64,000 nucleotides of DNA from positions 7,787,671-7,851,670 of the forward strand of contig NC_087064.1 in the NCBI RefSeq assembly GCF_963678635.1, read 5' to 3'. Of the stretch, positions 22,601 to 28,339 are shown in pieces (positions within the stretch are counted from its first letter, which is position 1; each line of letters begins with the position of its first letter). Position numbers and translations under genes: made by a program. This DNA is from Symsagittifera roscoffensis. Taxonomy: Eukaryota; Xenacoelomorpha; Acoela; Convolutidae. A model generated the notes under the pieces. It was not told where the DNA came from. It did not search any database and saw nothing but the letters and a program-made list of their open reading frames with translations.

Positions 22601-23347
22601 ACTACGCTGCTCGCAGTGTAATAAAAATTTGATAACAATAAATTTTATCGGTTTTGTGATAATATATACTATCTTTGTTTTTGTGTAATTTCATTCGAAG
22701 CGAAAAATTTTTCTCCCCCAGTTTTTGTCGTCTAGATTCAATTATTTTGCATTCTTCTAATTTGCTTGTCGCCCAATTTCCTAGGCATCAAAATATTAGC
22801 TGATTTGCTTGCTTTAAGTGCCAAAAACAGTTCATCATGATAAGCTGAACGGCTCCTATGTTGATCCTTTCCTGGTAAACAAATGACTGATCATAATAGT
22901 TCAAAAAAACTTACCTGATTCGCTCCTGGTGACGAGCAACTGTGTAATGGCTGACAAGCTGCACTCTGCCAAGAGCATCGTGTTATGACAAGTTTGCGGG
23001 CTAATTGGACCTTCCTCATGTTCGTCATCATCCGCGTCGCCATTCAAGTTTTGATAACTATCTTCTGAAATAATGCTTCTATCTTGACGAACCATTGCTA
23101 CACTAACACTACCACCGTTAACAACGCTTACAGTAGTTTCACTGTTGTTAGTTGTTTCATGCGGAGTAAGATTCACTTCTGATTTCATTTTGTGGTCACT
23201 GTTTGCATGAGGCTCACAAGGAGAAGGTACCGGCCACTTAATACTTGTAGACTGTGACGAGTCAGTGTTACTTTTCGAGTTTGCAGTACTCCCTCCGTTT
23301 AAAAAAGGATTGCTAGAAGTCGCAGACTCAATTTCTTCAACCTTCAT
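7380..23347 (-). CDS. MYO1D-like: class I myosin, MYO1D-like, with degenerate ATPase site (12 exons)
   Basis: Exons, 5' to 3': 23347-22915, 20501-19764, 19618-19424, 19112-18927, 15230-15021, 14586-14431, 14289-13963, 13232-13054, 11755-11394, 10879-10737, 8992-8800, 7698-7380. They join in frame to 1146 codons plus TAA; all phases agree and all introns are GT-AG except one GC-AG. Order: disordered N-terminus (1 to about 120), motor (to about 845), IQ motif IQKMWRGSLARQR (about 853-865), then a TH1 membrane-binding tail. The linker RDYGK..W, RWR and NYL segments match MYO1D specifically. Class I myosins link actin to membranes; MYO1D sets left-right chirality in flies and vertebrates. Here the P-loop (GSSHRGRE, about 230-237), switch I (NEEISNAL, about 284-291) and switch II (NVIDCPDRD, about 513-521) have all lost the conserved residues, so ATPase activity is unlikely. 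Intact exons and splice sites argue against a pseudogene. Confidence 0.9.
8534..8734. mobile_element. MITE with 8-bp target duplication (GGCTCTTTTTCC family)
   Basis: 201 bp with inverted termini: left 'ggctctttttccttttcacc', right the complement ('ggggaaaaggaaaaagagcc'). It is flanked on both sides by an identical 8-bp direct repeat, gaaaactg (8526-8533 and 8735-8742). No coding capacity. An 8-bp duplication fits hAT- or P-type transposases. It sits in the last myosin intron; a related copy is at 22005-22184. Confidence 0.85.
8800..8992 (-). CDS. MYO1D-like: myosin exon 11: TH1 tail
   Basis: Acceptor GATAG|GTCTG, donor TTCAA|GTTAGT. Encodes LFSCLARKVSKRGKAPIRAF followed by FTDHYIYKFD, the core TH1 signature of class I myosins ('[25 protein letters not shown]' in MYO1D). 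This region binds anionic phospholipids. Joins exon 12 in phase 2 to give DHFK-LKKSW. Confidence 0.88.
9096..9255. mobile_element. near-perfect palindromic foldback element
   Basis: Arms of about 61 bases (9108-9168 and 9182-9242) are almost exact reverse complements around a 13-base centre. The outer ends match less well. The 8-bp word caactact stands at 9088-9095 and 9256-9263 as a probable target duplication. Transcribed RNA would form a long hairpin within a myosin intron. Confidence 0.85.
9638..9709 (-). tRNA. tRNA-Pro (UGG)
   Basis: 72 bases. The acceptor stem GGGACAG/CTGTCCC pairs fully. Box A reads TGGTCTAGTGG; the anticodon arm TCTCG-CTTTGGGTG-CGAGA carries TGG; the T arm CCCGG-GTTCAATT-CCCGG contains box B GGTTCAATTCC. 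The discriminator base is C. It closely resembles animal tRNA-Pro(UGG). No intron. It lies in the myosin intron between exons 10 and 11, on the same strand as the host gene. Confidence 0.93.
10205..10410. repeat. dispersed interspersed repeat, copy 2
   Basis: Shares 'acatagccaa..acagttgg', 'gatggccttaaagctcttc' and 'tttctagaacaa' with the copies at 11935-12305 and 20540-20965. Intronic. Confidence 0.6.
10737..10879 (-). CDS. MYO1D-like: myosin exon 10: post-IQ linker
   Basis: Acceptor GACAG|GCGATGG. Only the donor CTCG|GCAAGT keeps frame with exon 11, so the intron is GC-AG. Encodes LRQRLNSVPEEEWSEIKLK then IVAMEVL and NRRWQANYLG, matching MYO1D 'SIPASDLPQVRAKVAAVEML..LQRAWEGNYL'. Confidence 0.87.
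10915..10951. repeat. (CA)n/(GCAC)n microsatellite
   Basis: An alternating 'cacaca' run passes into 'cgcacgcacgcacgca' at the start of the myosin intron between exons 9 and 10. Confidence 0.9.
11394..11755 (-). CDS. MYO1D-like: myosin exon 9: converter end, IQ lever arm, linker
   Basis: Acceptor TTCAG|GTAATG, donor TTTCT|GTAAGA. Encodes the end of the converter (GKEMIHIHTMEAYSQLE, equivalent to GKTKIFIRTPRTLFTLEE), a clear IQ motif (IQKMWRGSLARQRY) for calmodulin-type light chains, a weaker second repeat (FRIVRKFRAWKFKMYL) and the MRDYGKTLRWP block diagnostic of the MYO1D/MYO1G group. Confidence 0.9.
11935..12305. repeat. dispersed interspersed repeat, copy 3
   Basis: Longest alignable copy with 20540-20965: both carry 'aacccaatttgagaaaactggatca', 'cttttgctgtt(t/c)gat' and 'gccttgttttagcaaaggaaat'-like words. 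Intronic, non-coding. Related fragments may continue at 12880-12990. Confidence 0.6.
13054..13232 (-). CDS. MYO1D-like: myosin exon 8: converter region
   Basis: Acceptor TTGCAG|ACCAATTC, donor ATCAAG|GTAGAA. Encodes FESMADVAARACLEEI, then LARYKMLTQYTWPNFRG, matching the 'FLHRYKMISEFTWPN' segment of MYO1D. The usual 'RRAGFAYRQ' stretch before it reads CQKGFILSMP. Confidence 0.88.
13278..13499. mobile_element. hAT-type MITE with perfect 8-bp target duplication
   Basis: 222 bp. Termini CAGTGATGTCCA and TGGATATCACTG form an inverted repeat with one mismatch. It is flanked by identical acagcggt words at 13270-13277 and 13500-13507. The inside holds tandem 'tttttataaattgttttatcac' words and AT-rich filler. 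The CAGTG ends and 8-bp duplication are typical of the hAT superfamily. Lies in the myosin intron between exons 7 and 8. Confidence 0.9.
13963..14289 (-). CDS. MYO1D-like: myosin exon 7: lower 50K / actin-interface region
   Basis: Acceptor CTTCAG|TGGATGG, donor TTCAG|GTGAGA. Encodes VDGFLHHNSAKHQPDLKDIL, then the loop-2 area and helix LMDTLASKLKLFTNQI and DSKDSYFVCCFDPR. This aligns with '[20 protein letters not shown]', so the SH1-helix approach is kept but the conserved RCIKPN reads CCFDPR. Confidence 0.9.
14431..14586 (-). CDS. MYO1D-like: myosin exon 6: lower 50K domain
   Basis: Acceptor GTTTAG|GAAACATA, donor ACACAG|GTTAGT. Encodes GFVTDRSFYRSVKAKL and CTFKIKHSWGQVLYT, corresponding to 'GKVTDEMFLEALNSKL' and 'FRIRHYAGDVVYS' in MYO1D. 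H and G positions of the HYAGDV motif survive in changed form (HSWGQV). Confidence 0.88.
15021..15230 (-). CDS. MYO1D-like: myosin exon 5: relay helix region
   Basis: Acceptor TTAAAG|ACCGAG, donor GAAG|GTATCT. Encodes DRDVNGLAELCANYCNEAMH, aligning with [20 protein letters not shown], then FLQ, DGLEWQPIRF, VDLIGQPFKGMLSILDEG. The relay helix is well kept; the switch II GFE at the upstream junction is absent. Confidence 0.9.
15500..16130 (+). repeat. diverged tandem repeat, about 165-bp unit
   Basis: The words 'atcagatttg', 'ttttcgagaaaagtcaaaaa' and 'ttctgaggg'-like recur at about 15510-15600, 15660-15760, 15835-15920 and 16010-16080. Open frames over it (15415-15783, 15826-16128) are repeat-derived Lys/Phe-rich peptides, not genes. 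A related pair of units is at about 30600-30830. Lies in myosin intron 4. Confidence 0.6.
16498..16563 (-). repeat. tRNA-like sequence (SINE head or tRNA pseudogene)
   Basis: On the minus strand, a box-A-like TCAGCCTAGAGG and a perfect box B (GGTTCGAGTC) are 35 bases apart, with an anticodon-arm-like TGCC/GGCA stem whose loop contains GGA. The acceptor stem is not convincing, so it is not called a functional tRNA. Confidence 0.5.
17395..17665 (-). repeat. SINE copy (tRNA-Lys-derived)
   Basis: Near full-length copy: tRNA head complement at about 17408-17490 ('gattatgagtctcaagcaataaccactcagccacgg' split here as two blocks), then the body 'acaaacactagccacaaatgaagcagagaacag' region, and the tail 'aatacactacgctgctcgcaagtgtaa' end. 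Intronic, antisense to nothing known; head is in the same sense as the myosin gene. Confidence 0.75.
17755..18190. repeat. direct duplication of about 105 bp
   Basis: 17755-17860 and 18055-18190 share 'ggcattcaaa..ttggt', 'tctcaaaagtac', 'aaaattcgtaaataagccgaca'-like words in the same order. The exon-like reading frame at 17861 lies between them. Confidence 0.55.
17861..17953 (+). other. exon-like short frame with splice donor
   Basis: An ATG opens 31 codons (MNESSERKPNTKARLIFAPL, then VIQHLLDESTK) ending at AAG|GTAATC, a fair donor. The composition is less AT-rich than the flanks. Without a recognised homologue or a second exon it remains a guess; read without splicing it stops four codons later. 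It would be nested in myosin intron 4 on the opposite strand. Confidence 0.2.
18927..19112 (-). CDS. MYO1D-like: myosin exon 4: upper 50K helix and strand leading to switch II
   Basis: Acceptor TGTAG|GCTTAG, donor CCTG|GTTAGT. Encodes EQAREELPNTIECLYEKTF, WVVEKFNSCLSVKM and ALVTLNVIDCP. It aligns with '[26 protein letters not shown]' and 'VIGVLDIYGFEIF'; the DxxGFE of switch II is not formed across the exon 4-5 junction. Confidence 0.9.
19424..19618 (-). CDS. MYO1D-like: myosin exon 3: upper 50K domain
   Basis: Acceptor GTTAAG|GTCTCC, donor AGTG|GTACGT. Encodes EIDQLWSVIAALILLGQVDF, which matches the '[21 protein letters not shown]' helix found in all myosins, then IIASIAEFLCLKPEQV and CYRVESG. 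Confidence 0.92.
19764..20501 (-). CDS. MYO1D-like: myosin exon 2: P-loop and switch I positions, both degenerate
   Basis: Acceptor CTTAG|GCATTT, donor ATTG|GTTAGT. IFYTNVGNEVLVCTLPSAS aligns with 'IYTFIGEVVVSVNPYK'. PAHPHAICEQALGNLRRHF aligns with 'PPHLFAIADAAYKAM'. The P-loop GESGAGKT reads GSSHRGRE (20224-20247) and switch I NDNSSRFG reads NEEISNAL (20062-20085). Downstream PIGAKINSLL matches 'PIGGHINNYLLE', so the alignment on both sides of the lost motifs is secure. Confidence 0.92.
20540..20965. repeat. dispersed interspersed repeat, copy 4
   Basis: Shares 'acccaatttgagaaaactgg', 'ggagtttgccttccttttaa' and 'ctgaactacgttcatcg' with copies 1-3. Lies at the 3' end of myosin intron 1. Confidence 0.6.
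21210..21565 (-). repeat. SINE copy (tRNA-Lys-derived)
   Basis: Near full length: lead-in 'cagctctataaaatgcaata', tRNA head complement at about 21270-21346 (box A TGGTTAGTGCG region and 'gattaagagtctcacgcac'), body, and tail 'gtaccaatacactacgc'. The head on the minus strand reads GACTCTTAATCTTC, like a tRNA-Lys(CUU) anticodon arm. Confidence 0.8.
21715..22285 (-). repeat. SINE copy split by a MITE
   Basis: Starts 'agaggcgaagcttcgctttt' and runs through the tRNA head (about 21835-21890) and body. At 22004 it is broken by the MITE at 22005-22184 and resumes with 'acacttttaatgaacac' and the tail 'cgcactaacaactacgc'. Confidence 0.78.
22005..22184. mobile_element. MITE nested in a SINE (GGCTC family)
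   Basis: 180 bp with ends 'ggcttgttttcaccccc' and 'gggagaaagtggaaaagagcc', an imperfect inverted repeat related to the element at 8534-8734. The SINE word acacttt is duplicated at both edges, marking the insertion. Confidence 0.78.
22290..22630 (-). repeat. SINE copy (tRNA-Lys-derived)
   Basis: Follows the previous copy directly in the same orientation: 'cactaacgagaacac' lead-in, head at about 22375-22445 (cggctacgtctcgg to ccacggac), body, tail 'actaatacactacgctgctcgc'. Three copies in a row at 21.2-22.6 kb form a cluster in myosin intron 1. Confidence 0.8.
22915..23347 (-). CDS. MYO1D-like: myosin exon 1: start codon, disordered N-terminal extension
   Basis: ATG at 23345-23347; donor TCAG|GTAAGT. 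The first about 120 residues are rich in Ser, Thr, Asn, Glu and Asp (VEEIESATSSNPFLNGGST, DGDADDDEHEEG-like stretches) with no fold visible. The last 25 (TMLLAECSLSAITQLLVTRS) align with the start of the motor ('LMDTVSMPEFMANLRLRF'). Most class I myosins begin only about 10 residues before the motor, so the extension is unusual. Confidence 0.82.
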
Positions 23348-25050
23348 CGTTTAAAAAAACTCATCTGATTTTTTTAAATTGAACACAAGTATGGCAATAA
23401 AGCCGAAAAGCAATCTGTAATTTCCGAAACTGAAATGAACTGAAAACAATACTGTTCTTTGAGCGCTGTTCTGCAAGTAATACTCGCTTGAAATTAACAG
23501 AATTTTTTTTTCGAAATGTCAAATTTCATAAATTGAGTTCAACTAAAATTCTGGTTGCATCAAAGAAAAATCAATGTCACCTAGCTTAAACGGAATTAAT
23601 CGACAGAGGGATTTACCATAATTGATTCAAGCAAACTCCCTGCAGCTGCAGCGGATAACGTTAAATCTTTTTGGTTCACTTTTTCAGTCACTAGCAGACC
23701 TAATGGAATCACTTAAAAATGTTACACATTAATGGCAGAAACCAATTTAATAATGAGAATAACTCGAATTTAAACCAAATTAACGAACAAATTAGACAAC
23801 CATTTTACCCAATATGCAAGCCGTCTTCAGCACCTGCAGACTCAGCCAACGCTTTTTCTAGGAAAGAGGGAAACTGAAAAAATAATAATAAGTAGCTTCA
23901 AATGAGAATATTGAAAACGCCTGTTAAAAAGGTAGATTGAAAGAGTGCAAAAGGGAAGTCATGAAAAAAAAAACGAGAATCAAAACAACGTTGTTTTATC
24001 AGCAAAAACAATTCATAGGAAGCAGTTTTCCAAAAATAGCTGCTTTATGTCAACAAAAACGTGTGGGTAAGCGCGGGGGAATAATTGCATCCGCCCGAGG
24101 AGGCTAGAAGGTTCACTGCCTCTTGCTTCTTCCGATGTTTCCTTGCCTCCATTATCGATATTTGTCAAACGTATTTTCGATTATTTAAGGAAATTTACCA
24201 ACTGCTTAGTTACCAAGGCAGCAGCAGCAATCCTTTTATGTGCTGTTTAAGGAAAGCAGCTATGTTTTTAGCTGTGCATCCAACTCTCAAAATACACTCA
24301 AACAAAACCCTTTCAAATAAACGCAATATCAGTCGAAGCTTATAGAATTTCTGGTTTCAAAAACTGAAATATAGAAAGACAGCAAAACACATGGTTTTTG
24401 CCGTCTTTGTCAGTATAATTCAACTTAGTACTGAATAGAATGTGGGCTAAGAGGCCGTAAGTTGTCCCAATCACCGTCCAAAACATTGAATCACCGTCCT
24501 TTCAACTATTGAAAATGATTCAAGACTGTTTTTCGGCAACGGGGACTAAAGAAGTCAAGCGAAAACAAAGTAAATTCAAGAAGTGCCCAGCAGCAGTTGC
24601 AGCTGCTTCAGAAGAATCTTTGAAAATTTTCATAGGTTTATCTCATTCTGCCTTACAATGAAAATATTATAACAAAAAAATTCCAGGTAAGACAATGAAC
24701 ACTAATAAGTCTCGGAACAAAAATTACGAGGAAGTAGCAAAGCCGACAATATTTGAGCACGCACCCGTTCACATAAAAAATTCATTCAAACTCAATAAAA
24801 AATCCAGTCTCCCACTCAAACCACACACGCTCAAACTTTTATCGTTAATCAAACGGCGCAATCTCAGGCCACTTATATACCACTTATACACTGATATAAG
24901 GTAGGCGATACCTATTGAGCCAAAAAGGAAAACGAAAAAAAATTGGAGTTGGTACATCAACAACCAACATAAATCAAATACGAATAAAATGCAGTCTCGC
25001 TAAAAAAATAAGTATTTTGGCTGACGATAACCAATATTTTAGAAAATGGT
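23348..25050. other. intergenic stretch between myosin and QTRT1
   Basis: AT-rich. It must contain the myosin promoter and 5' leader but no clear core motif stands out. The open frames at 24085-24345 and 24695-24904 have no domain or homology I recognise. Confidence 0.5.
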
Positions 25051-25055
25051 TGTGA

Positions 25056-25061
25056 TTTATT
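25056..25061 (-). promoter_or_regulatory. possible poly(A) signal of QTRT1
   Basis: AATAAA on the minus strand about 120 bases after the QTRT1 stop codon; position is plausible but the hexamer is common in AT-rich sequence. Confidence 0.4.
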
Positions 25062-25178
25062 TGAAACAAGTTGTTTAAATGTAAAAAGTCTGTTCCGATT
25101 TGATAACGCTGGCCAATCGGAAGCGTAGTATAATATGTGATAGCTCAAAACAATATTTTCAATAAGACTCACAAAAAA

Positions 25179-26525
25179 TCATTTCACGTCAACTCCAACA
25201 GATGATAGAGCTTCTGTAACCCAAACAGGATAATCACCTTTAGGGAACTGCAGCTGAATGAAACTTTTAATAAAATTTGGAAATGTATCTGAGATAATTG
25301 CACTGCGAACATTCTCCATGAGCTGCAGCTGAAAAGCCACATTGTGAATGGAGAGCAGCGATGCAGCGCATGAGTTCGGCTGACTAATAAGTTCGTTCAG
25401 ATAAGAGCGTGAGAACCTCTTACATGTACAGCAAGGGCAGTCGTCTTCGATTGGAGAAAAGTCAAACTTGAAGATTTCCTGAGTTAATTTCAGAGATCCG
25501 CCTTTTTTAACTAAAGCAGTGCCAAAACGAGCTGTCCTTGTTGGAAAAACACAATCAAACATGTCAACACCAAGTGCAACACATACCACTAGATCTACTG
25601 CGTAACCTACACCCATGCAGTACCTCGGCTTGTTTTCTGGTAACAGGTCTGTGCATAGCGACACCACGCGCCAGAAATCCTGTTTCTCCTCGCCTCCGCT
25701 AAGACCGCCAATTGCATAGCCAGGAACATTCTTATCTCGTTTCATCATCTCAGCGCAACAGATCTTTCGAAGTTCGTGTTGCAGACCACCTTGTATGATA
25801 GCGAACAAATTTTGTCGTTCAGTATTTTTATGTGCTGCAATACAACGATCAAGCCACCTGATTGATCGCCACATTGCTTCCTCTACTCTCTCGCCTTCAG
25901 TCAACACATGAACAACGTCGTCTAATTGCATAATTATATCAGCTCCAAGTTGATTCTGAATCTGAATGCTTTTTTCAGGCGTCATGAGCAGCATATCATT
26001 TTGTTCTGTTCCTCCGTCAACATATTCAGCTATAGGTTGATTGCTTTTCTTTTCGCCGCTACTGTAAGGAGATTGAAACAAAACTCCGTTTTCATCAACG
26101 CTTGAAAGCTTGCTTAGAGATACCATTTGGAAACCTCCGCTATCGGTGAGAACACTGCGTTCCCAATTCATAAGCTTATGCACACCACCAGCACGCTCAA
26201 CAGTATCTGCGCCTGGCCTTATTCCTAAATGATAGGTGTTGCTTAGCATTATTTCGCATCCCAACGTCTTCAACTGTTCAGTTAGAACTCCTTTCAAAGT
26301 TGCAGCTGTTCCCACAGGCATAAATACTGGAGTGTATAACTTACCAACAGGGCAATGCGGAAGGATAAGATTTGCAACTCGCGCTTTTGTAACGGAACAC
26401 TTCGCTTCAACAATGAAGCTTAAGGCTTCCCCAGAATATTTAGCACAGTTACTCATAAAACTCTTGAAAGTAATATGTGATAATGAAGTAATTGATAGTA
26501 ATGAACAAGGGAAGAATTTGAGCAA
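25179..26525 (-). CDS. QTRT1: queuine tRNA-ribosyltransferase catalytic subunit 1
   Basis: 448 codons in one open exon; stop TGA at 25179-25181. With QTRT2 it exchanges guanine-34 for queuine in tRNA-Asp, -Asn, -His and -Tyr. Close to human QTRT1 along its length: PVFMPVGT (67-73), [12 protein letters not shown] (94-105), TDSGGFQM with catalytic Asp128, [56 protein letters not shown] and the nucleophile Asp324 in [12 protein letters not shown]. The zinc site is Cys363, Cys365, Cys368 and His394. An insertion of about 20 residues (around 155-177) follows FQSPY and is absent from the human enzyme. The first Met gives a hydrophobic, Ser-rich lead of 23 residues; Met24 (26454-26456) is the more typical start, the longer one could be a targeting peptide. 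Confidence 0.95.
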   Translation of the reverse strand: MLKFFPCSLLSITSLSHITFKSFMSNCAKYSGEALSFIVEAKCSVTKARVANLILPHCPVGKLYTPVFMPVGTAATLKGVLTEQLKTLGCEIMLSNTYHLGIRPGADTVERAGGVHKLMNWERSVLTDSGGFQMVSLSKLSSVDENGVLFQSPYSSGEKKSNQPIAEYVDGGTEQNDMLLMTPEKSIQIQNQLGADIIMQLDDVVHVLTEGERVEEAMWRSIRWLDRCIAAHKNTERQNLFAIIQGGLQHELRKICCAEMMKRDKNVPGYAIGGLSGGEEKQDFWRVVSLCTDLLPENKPRYCMGVGYAVDLVVCVALGVDMFDCVFPTRTARFGTALVKKGGSLKLTQEIFKFDFSPIEDDCPCCTCKRFSRSYLNELISQPNSCAASLLSIHNVAFQLQLMENVRSAIISDTFPNFIKSFIQLQFPKGDYPVWVTEALSSVGVDVK

Positions 26526-27130
26526 ACGTTAGCATTTGTTTGGGATTAGATAACAAATATCCGATTTTTTTAGTGGTTATCAGAAGGTAAAACGCAAGCA
26601 AAATTTACATCACTATTGCTTCCTCACGTCATGCAGTCAATAATCCTTCAAACTGTATAGATTGTACACCTCGAAAATGTACCCCAAAAACGAAACGAGC
26701 AGAGATGAGTTTGAGGGTGGTTTAAACTCTTAGCACCAACTTTATTTCAGCAAATTTGAAAAAAAGATGAGAGCAGATTAATCCCCTGACGCGTGTTTGC
26801 GGTGCCAGTCGACTATTTACAAAAAAAACAATAGATTGTTAACCAAACTTCGAAATGAAATTATTAGTTGCATTTGAGCGGGAACAGGGTGAGTTTGAAA
26901 ATTCCGCCGTTATTACAGTTGGAATCTTTTAAAATCTCCTTGCGGTGAAACCACTTCTGGTAATTTAAACTTTTGAACTCATTGGGACGTTCTTTCGAGG
27001 CTTAGTTAGCATCCTTTGTTACTGCTGCCTTGATTTTAAATCTAATAGATCTCTCCAATGAATTCGATTCTATTGATCATTAGTTTCTGCGAAAGCTTAC
27101 AATTTTTCTTTAAATGAAACTAGATGGAGA
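26526..27130. other. 5' flank of QTRT1, no gene seen
   Basis: AT-rich; expected to hold the QTRT1 promoter. No TATA or initiator can be singled out. Confidence 0.45.
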
Positions 27131-28035
27131 GATGACTGTATCAATGGCTGGACAAAACGATGGCTTGCTGGACGGAAAGGTGATGCATATTTGAATGAAC
27201 TGCTGGTTGGATCAATGGATTGGTAGATTGATGGACTGATGGATTGCTGGAGGTACGGATGGATGGCTGGTTGGATCGATGGATAACTTGATAGATGGAT
27301 GGCTGAATGGATAGATGGATGGCTGGCTGCATTGATTAAAGATGGGTGGCTAGATGGATATCGGCTGGATAGATTGCTAGTTGCATGGATAGATGATAAT
27401 GTCTTGATGTAGAGATGGTTGAGTTGGACATTGGATGGAAGAATGAATGGATGGAAGAATGAATGGATGGAAGAATGAATAGATGCATGGCTGGCTGGGA
27501 AAACAGATGGCTAGGAGATCGATGGAAAGCAGGCCGATCGCATTGGTGGGCGATGTATGACTTATATTGCTGGTTAGATTGATTGACGGATGACGTATGG
27601 CTAGATAGATAGATGGCTTGATGGATGGACAGATAGCTGAACAAATGGCTGTGTGTAAGAATGGATTGCTGGAAGGTTAAATGAATGGCTTTATGGATGT
27701 ATGAACGGATAGAAGGATGACTGCATAGATGCCTGGATGGATTAATGGATGGCTGGACACACGGCTGGATGGACGAATGGTTTGATGGATGGGTAGATGG
27801 CTGGATGAATGAAAGTCTGAGTGCCTCAATAGATGGATGGCTGGATAGATAATGGAGGGATAGACGATAGTGGCAAGATAGATACATGGCTGGATGGCTT
27901 GAGGATGGATGGCGTTTTGTATGGGTGGTTGGGTGAATGAATGGCTGACTAAAGGGTAGATTGCTGGAGGGACAGATACATCGCTTGATAGAAGGCTGGT
28001 TAGATTGATAGACGATGGTTGGCTTACGGATAGCT
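27130..28035. repeat. degenerate (GGAT/GGCT)n simple-repeat array
   Basis: About 0.9 kb of words such as tggatggatggctggatgga, with strong G-over-C bias on the plus strand. Two perfect-looking local tandems of 'gaatgaatggatgga' occur at about 27440-27480. Long open frames on the minus strand (for example 27336-27887) are repeat artefacts. Confidence 0.85.
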
Positions 28036-28335
28036 TGATGTCCGGCCTGGCTTTACCCTGCCCTTCCTTGCGCTGCCCTAGTCTACCTGACCCCTCGTCG
28101 ACCTGCCCTGCCTCACACCTTTTCGTCCTGCCCGGCCTTGCACTACCCATCTTGCGCTGCCCTACCCTGCTTTGCTCCTTCTGGACGACCTGCTGTAAAT
28201 TGATCTGTCTTGCCCCACTTCGGTCTACACAAGCGCTCCCCCAACCTACCTTGCTTCTCCTCGCCCTGCCTTACCTCGCGCTGCCCCATCTTGCCTTACG
28301 CTGCCCTGCCTCCAATGCCGCTGATAGAACTCCTT
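28036..28335. repeat. degenerate (CCTTGCGCTGCC)n array
   Basis: About 0.3 kb of words like ccttgcgctgccctac, C- and T-rich on the plus strand. It follows the GGAT array without a gap, so base skew reverses at about 28035. The same pair recurs at 57.3-59.2 kb. Confidence 0.85.
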
Positions 28336-28339
28336 AAAA

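Noticed and set aside
7380-23347. Myosin copy as a processed or decaying pseudogene
   Set aside because: It keeps eleven introns with proper splice sites and a fully open frame over 1146 codons; changes focus on the nucleotide site and not on random positions.
27336-28337. Long open frames of 183, 157 and 110 codons
   Set aside because: They translate the GGAT and CCTTGCGCTGCC arrays into Ser/His/Ile- and Leu/Pro-rich repeats; no stops simply because the repeat lacks them.
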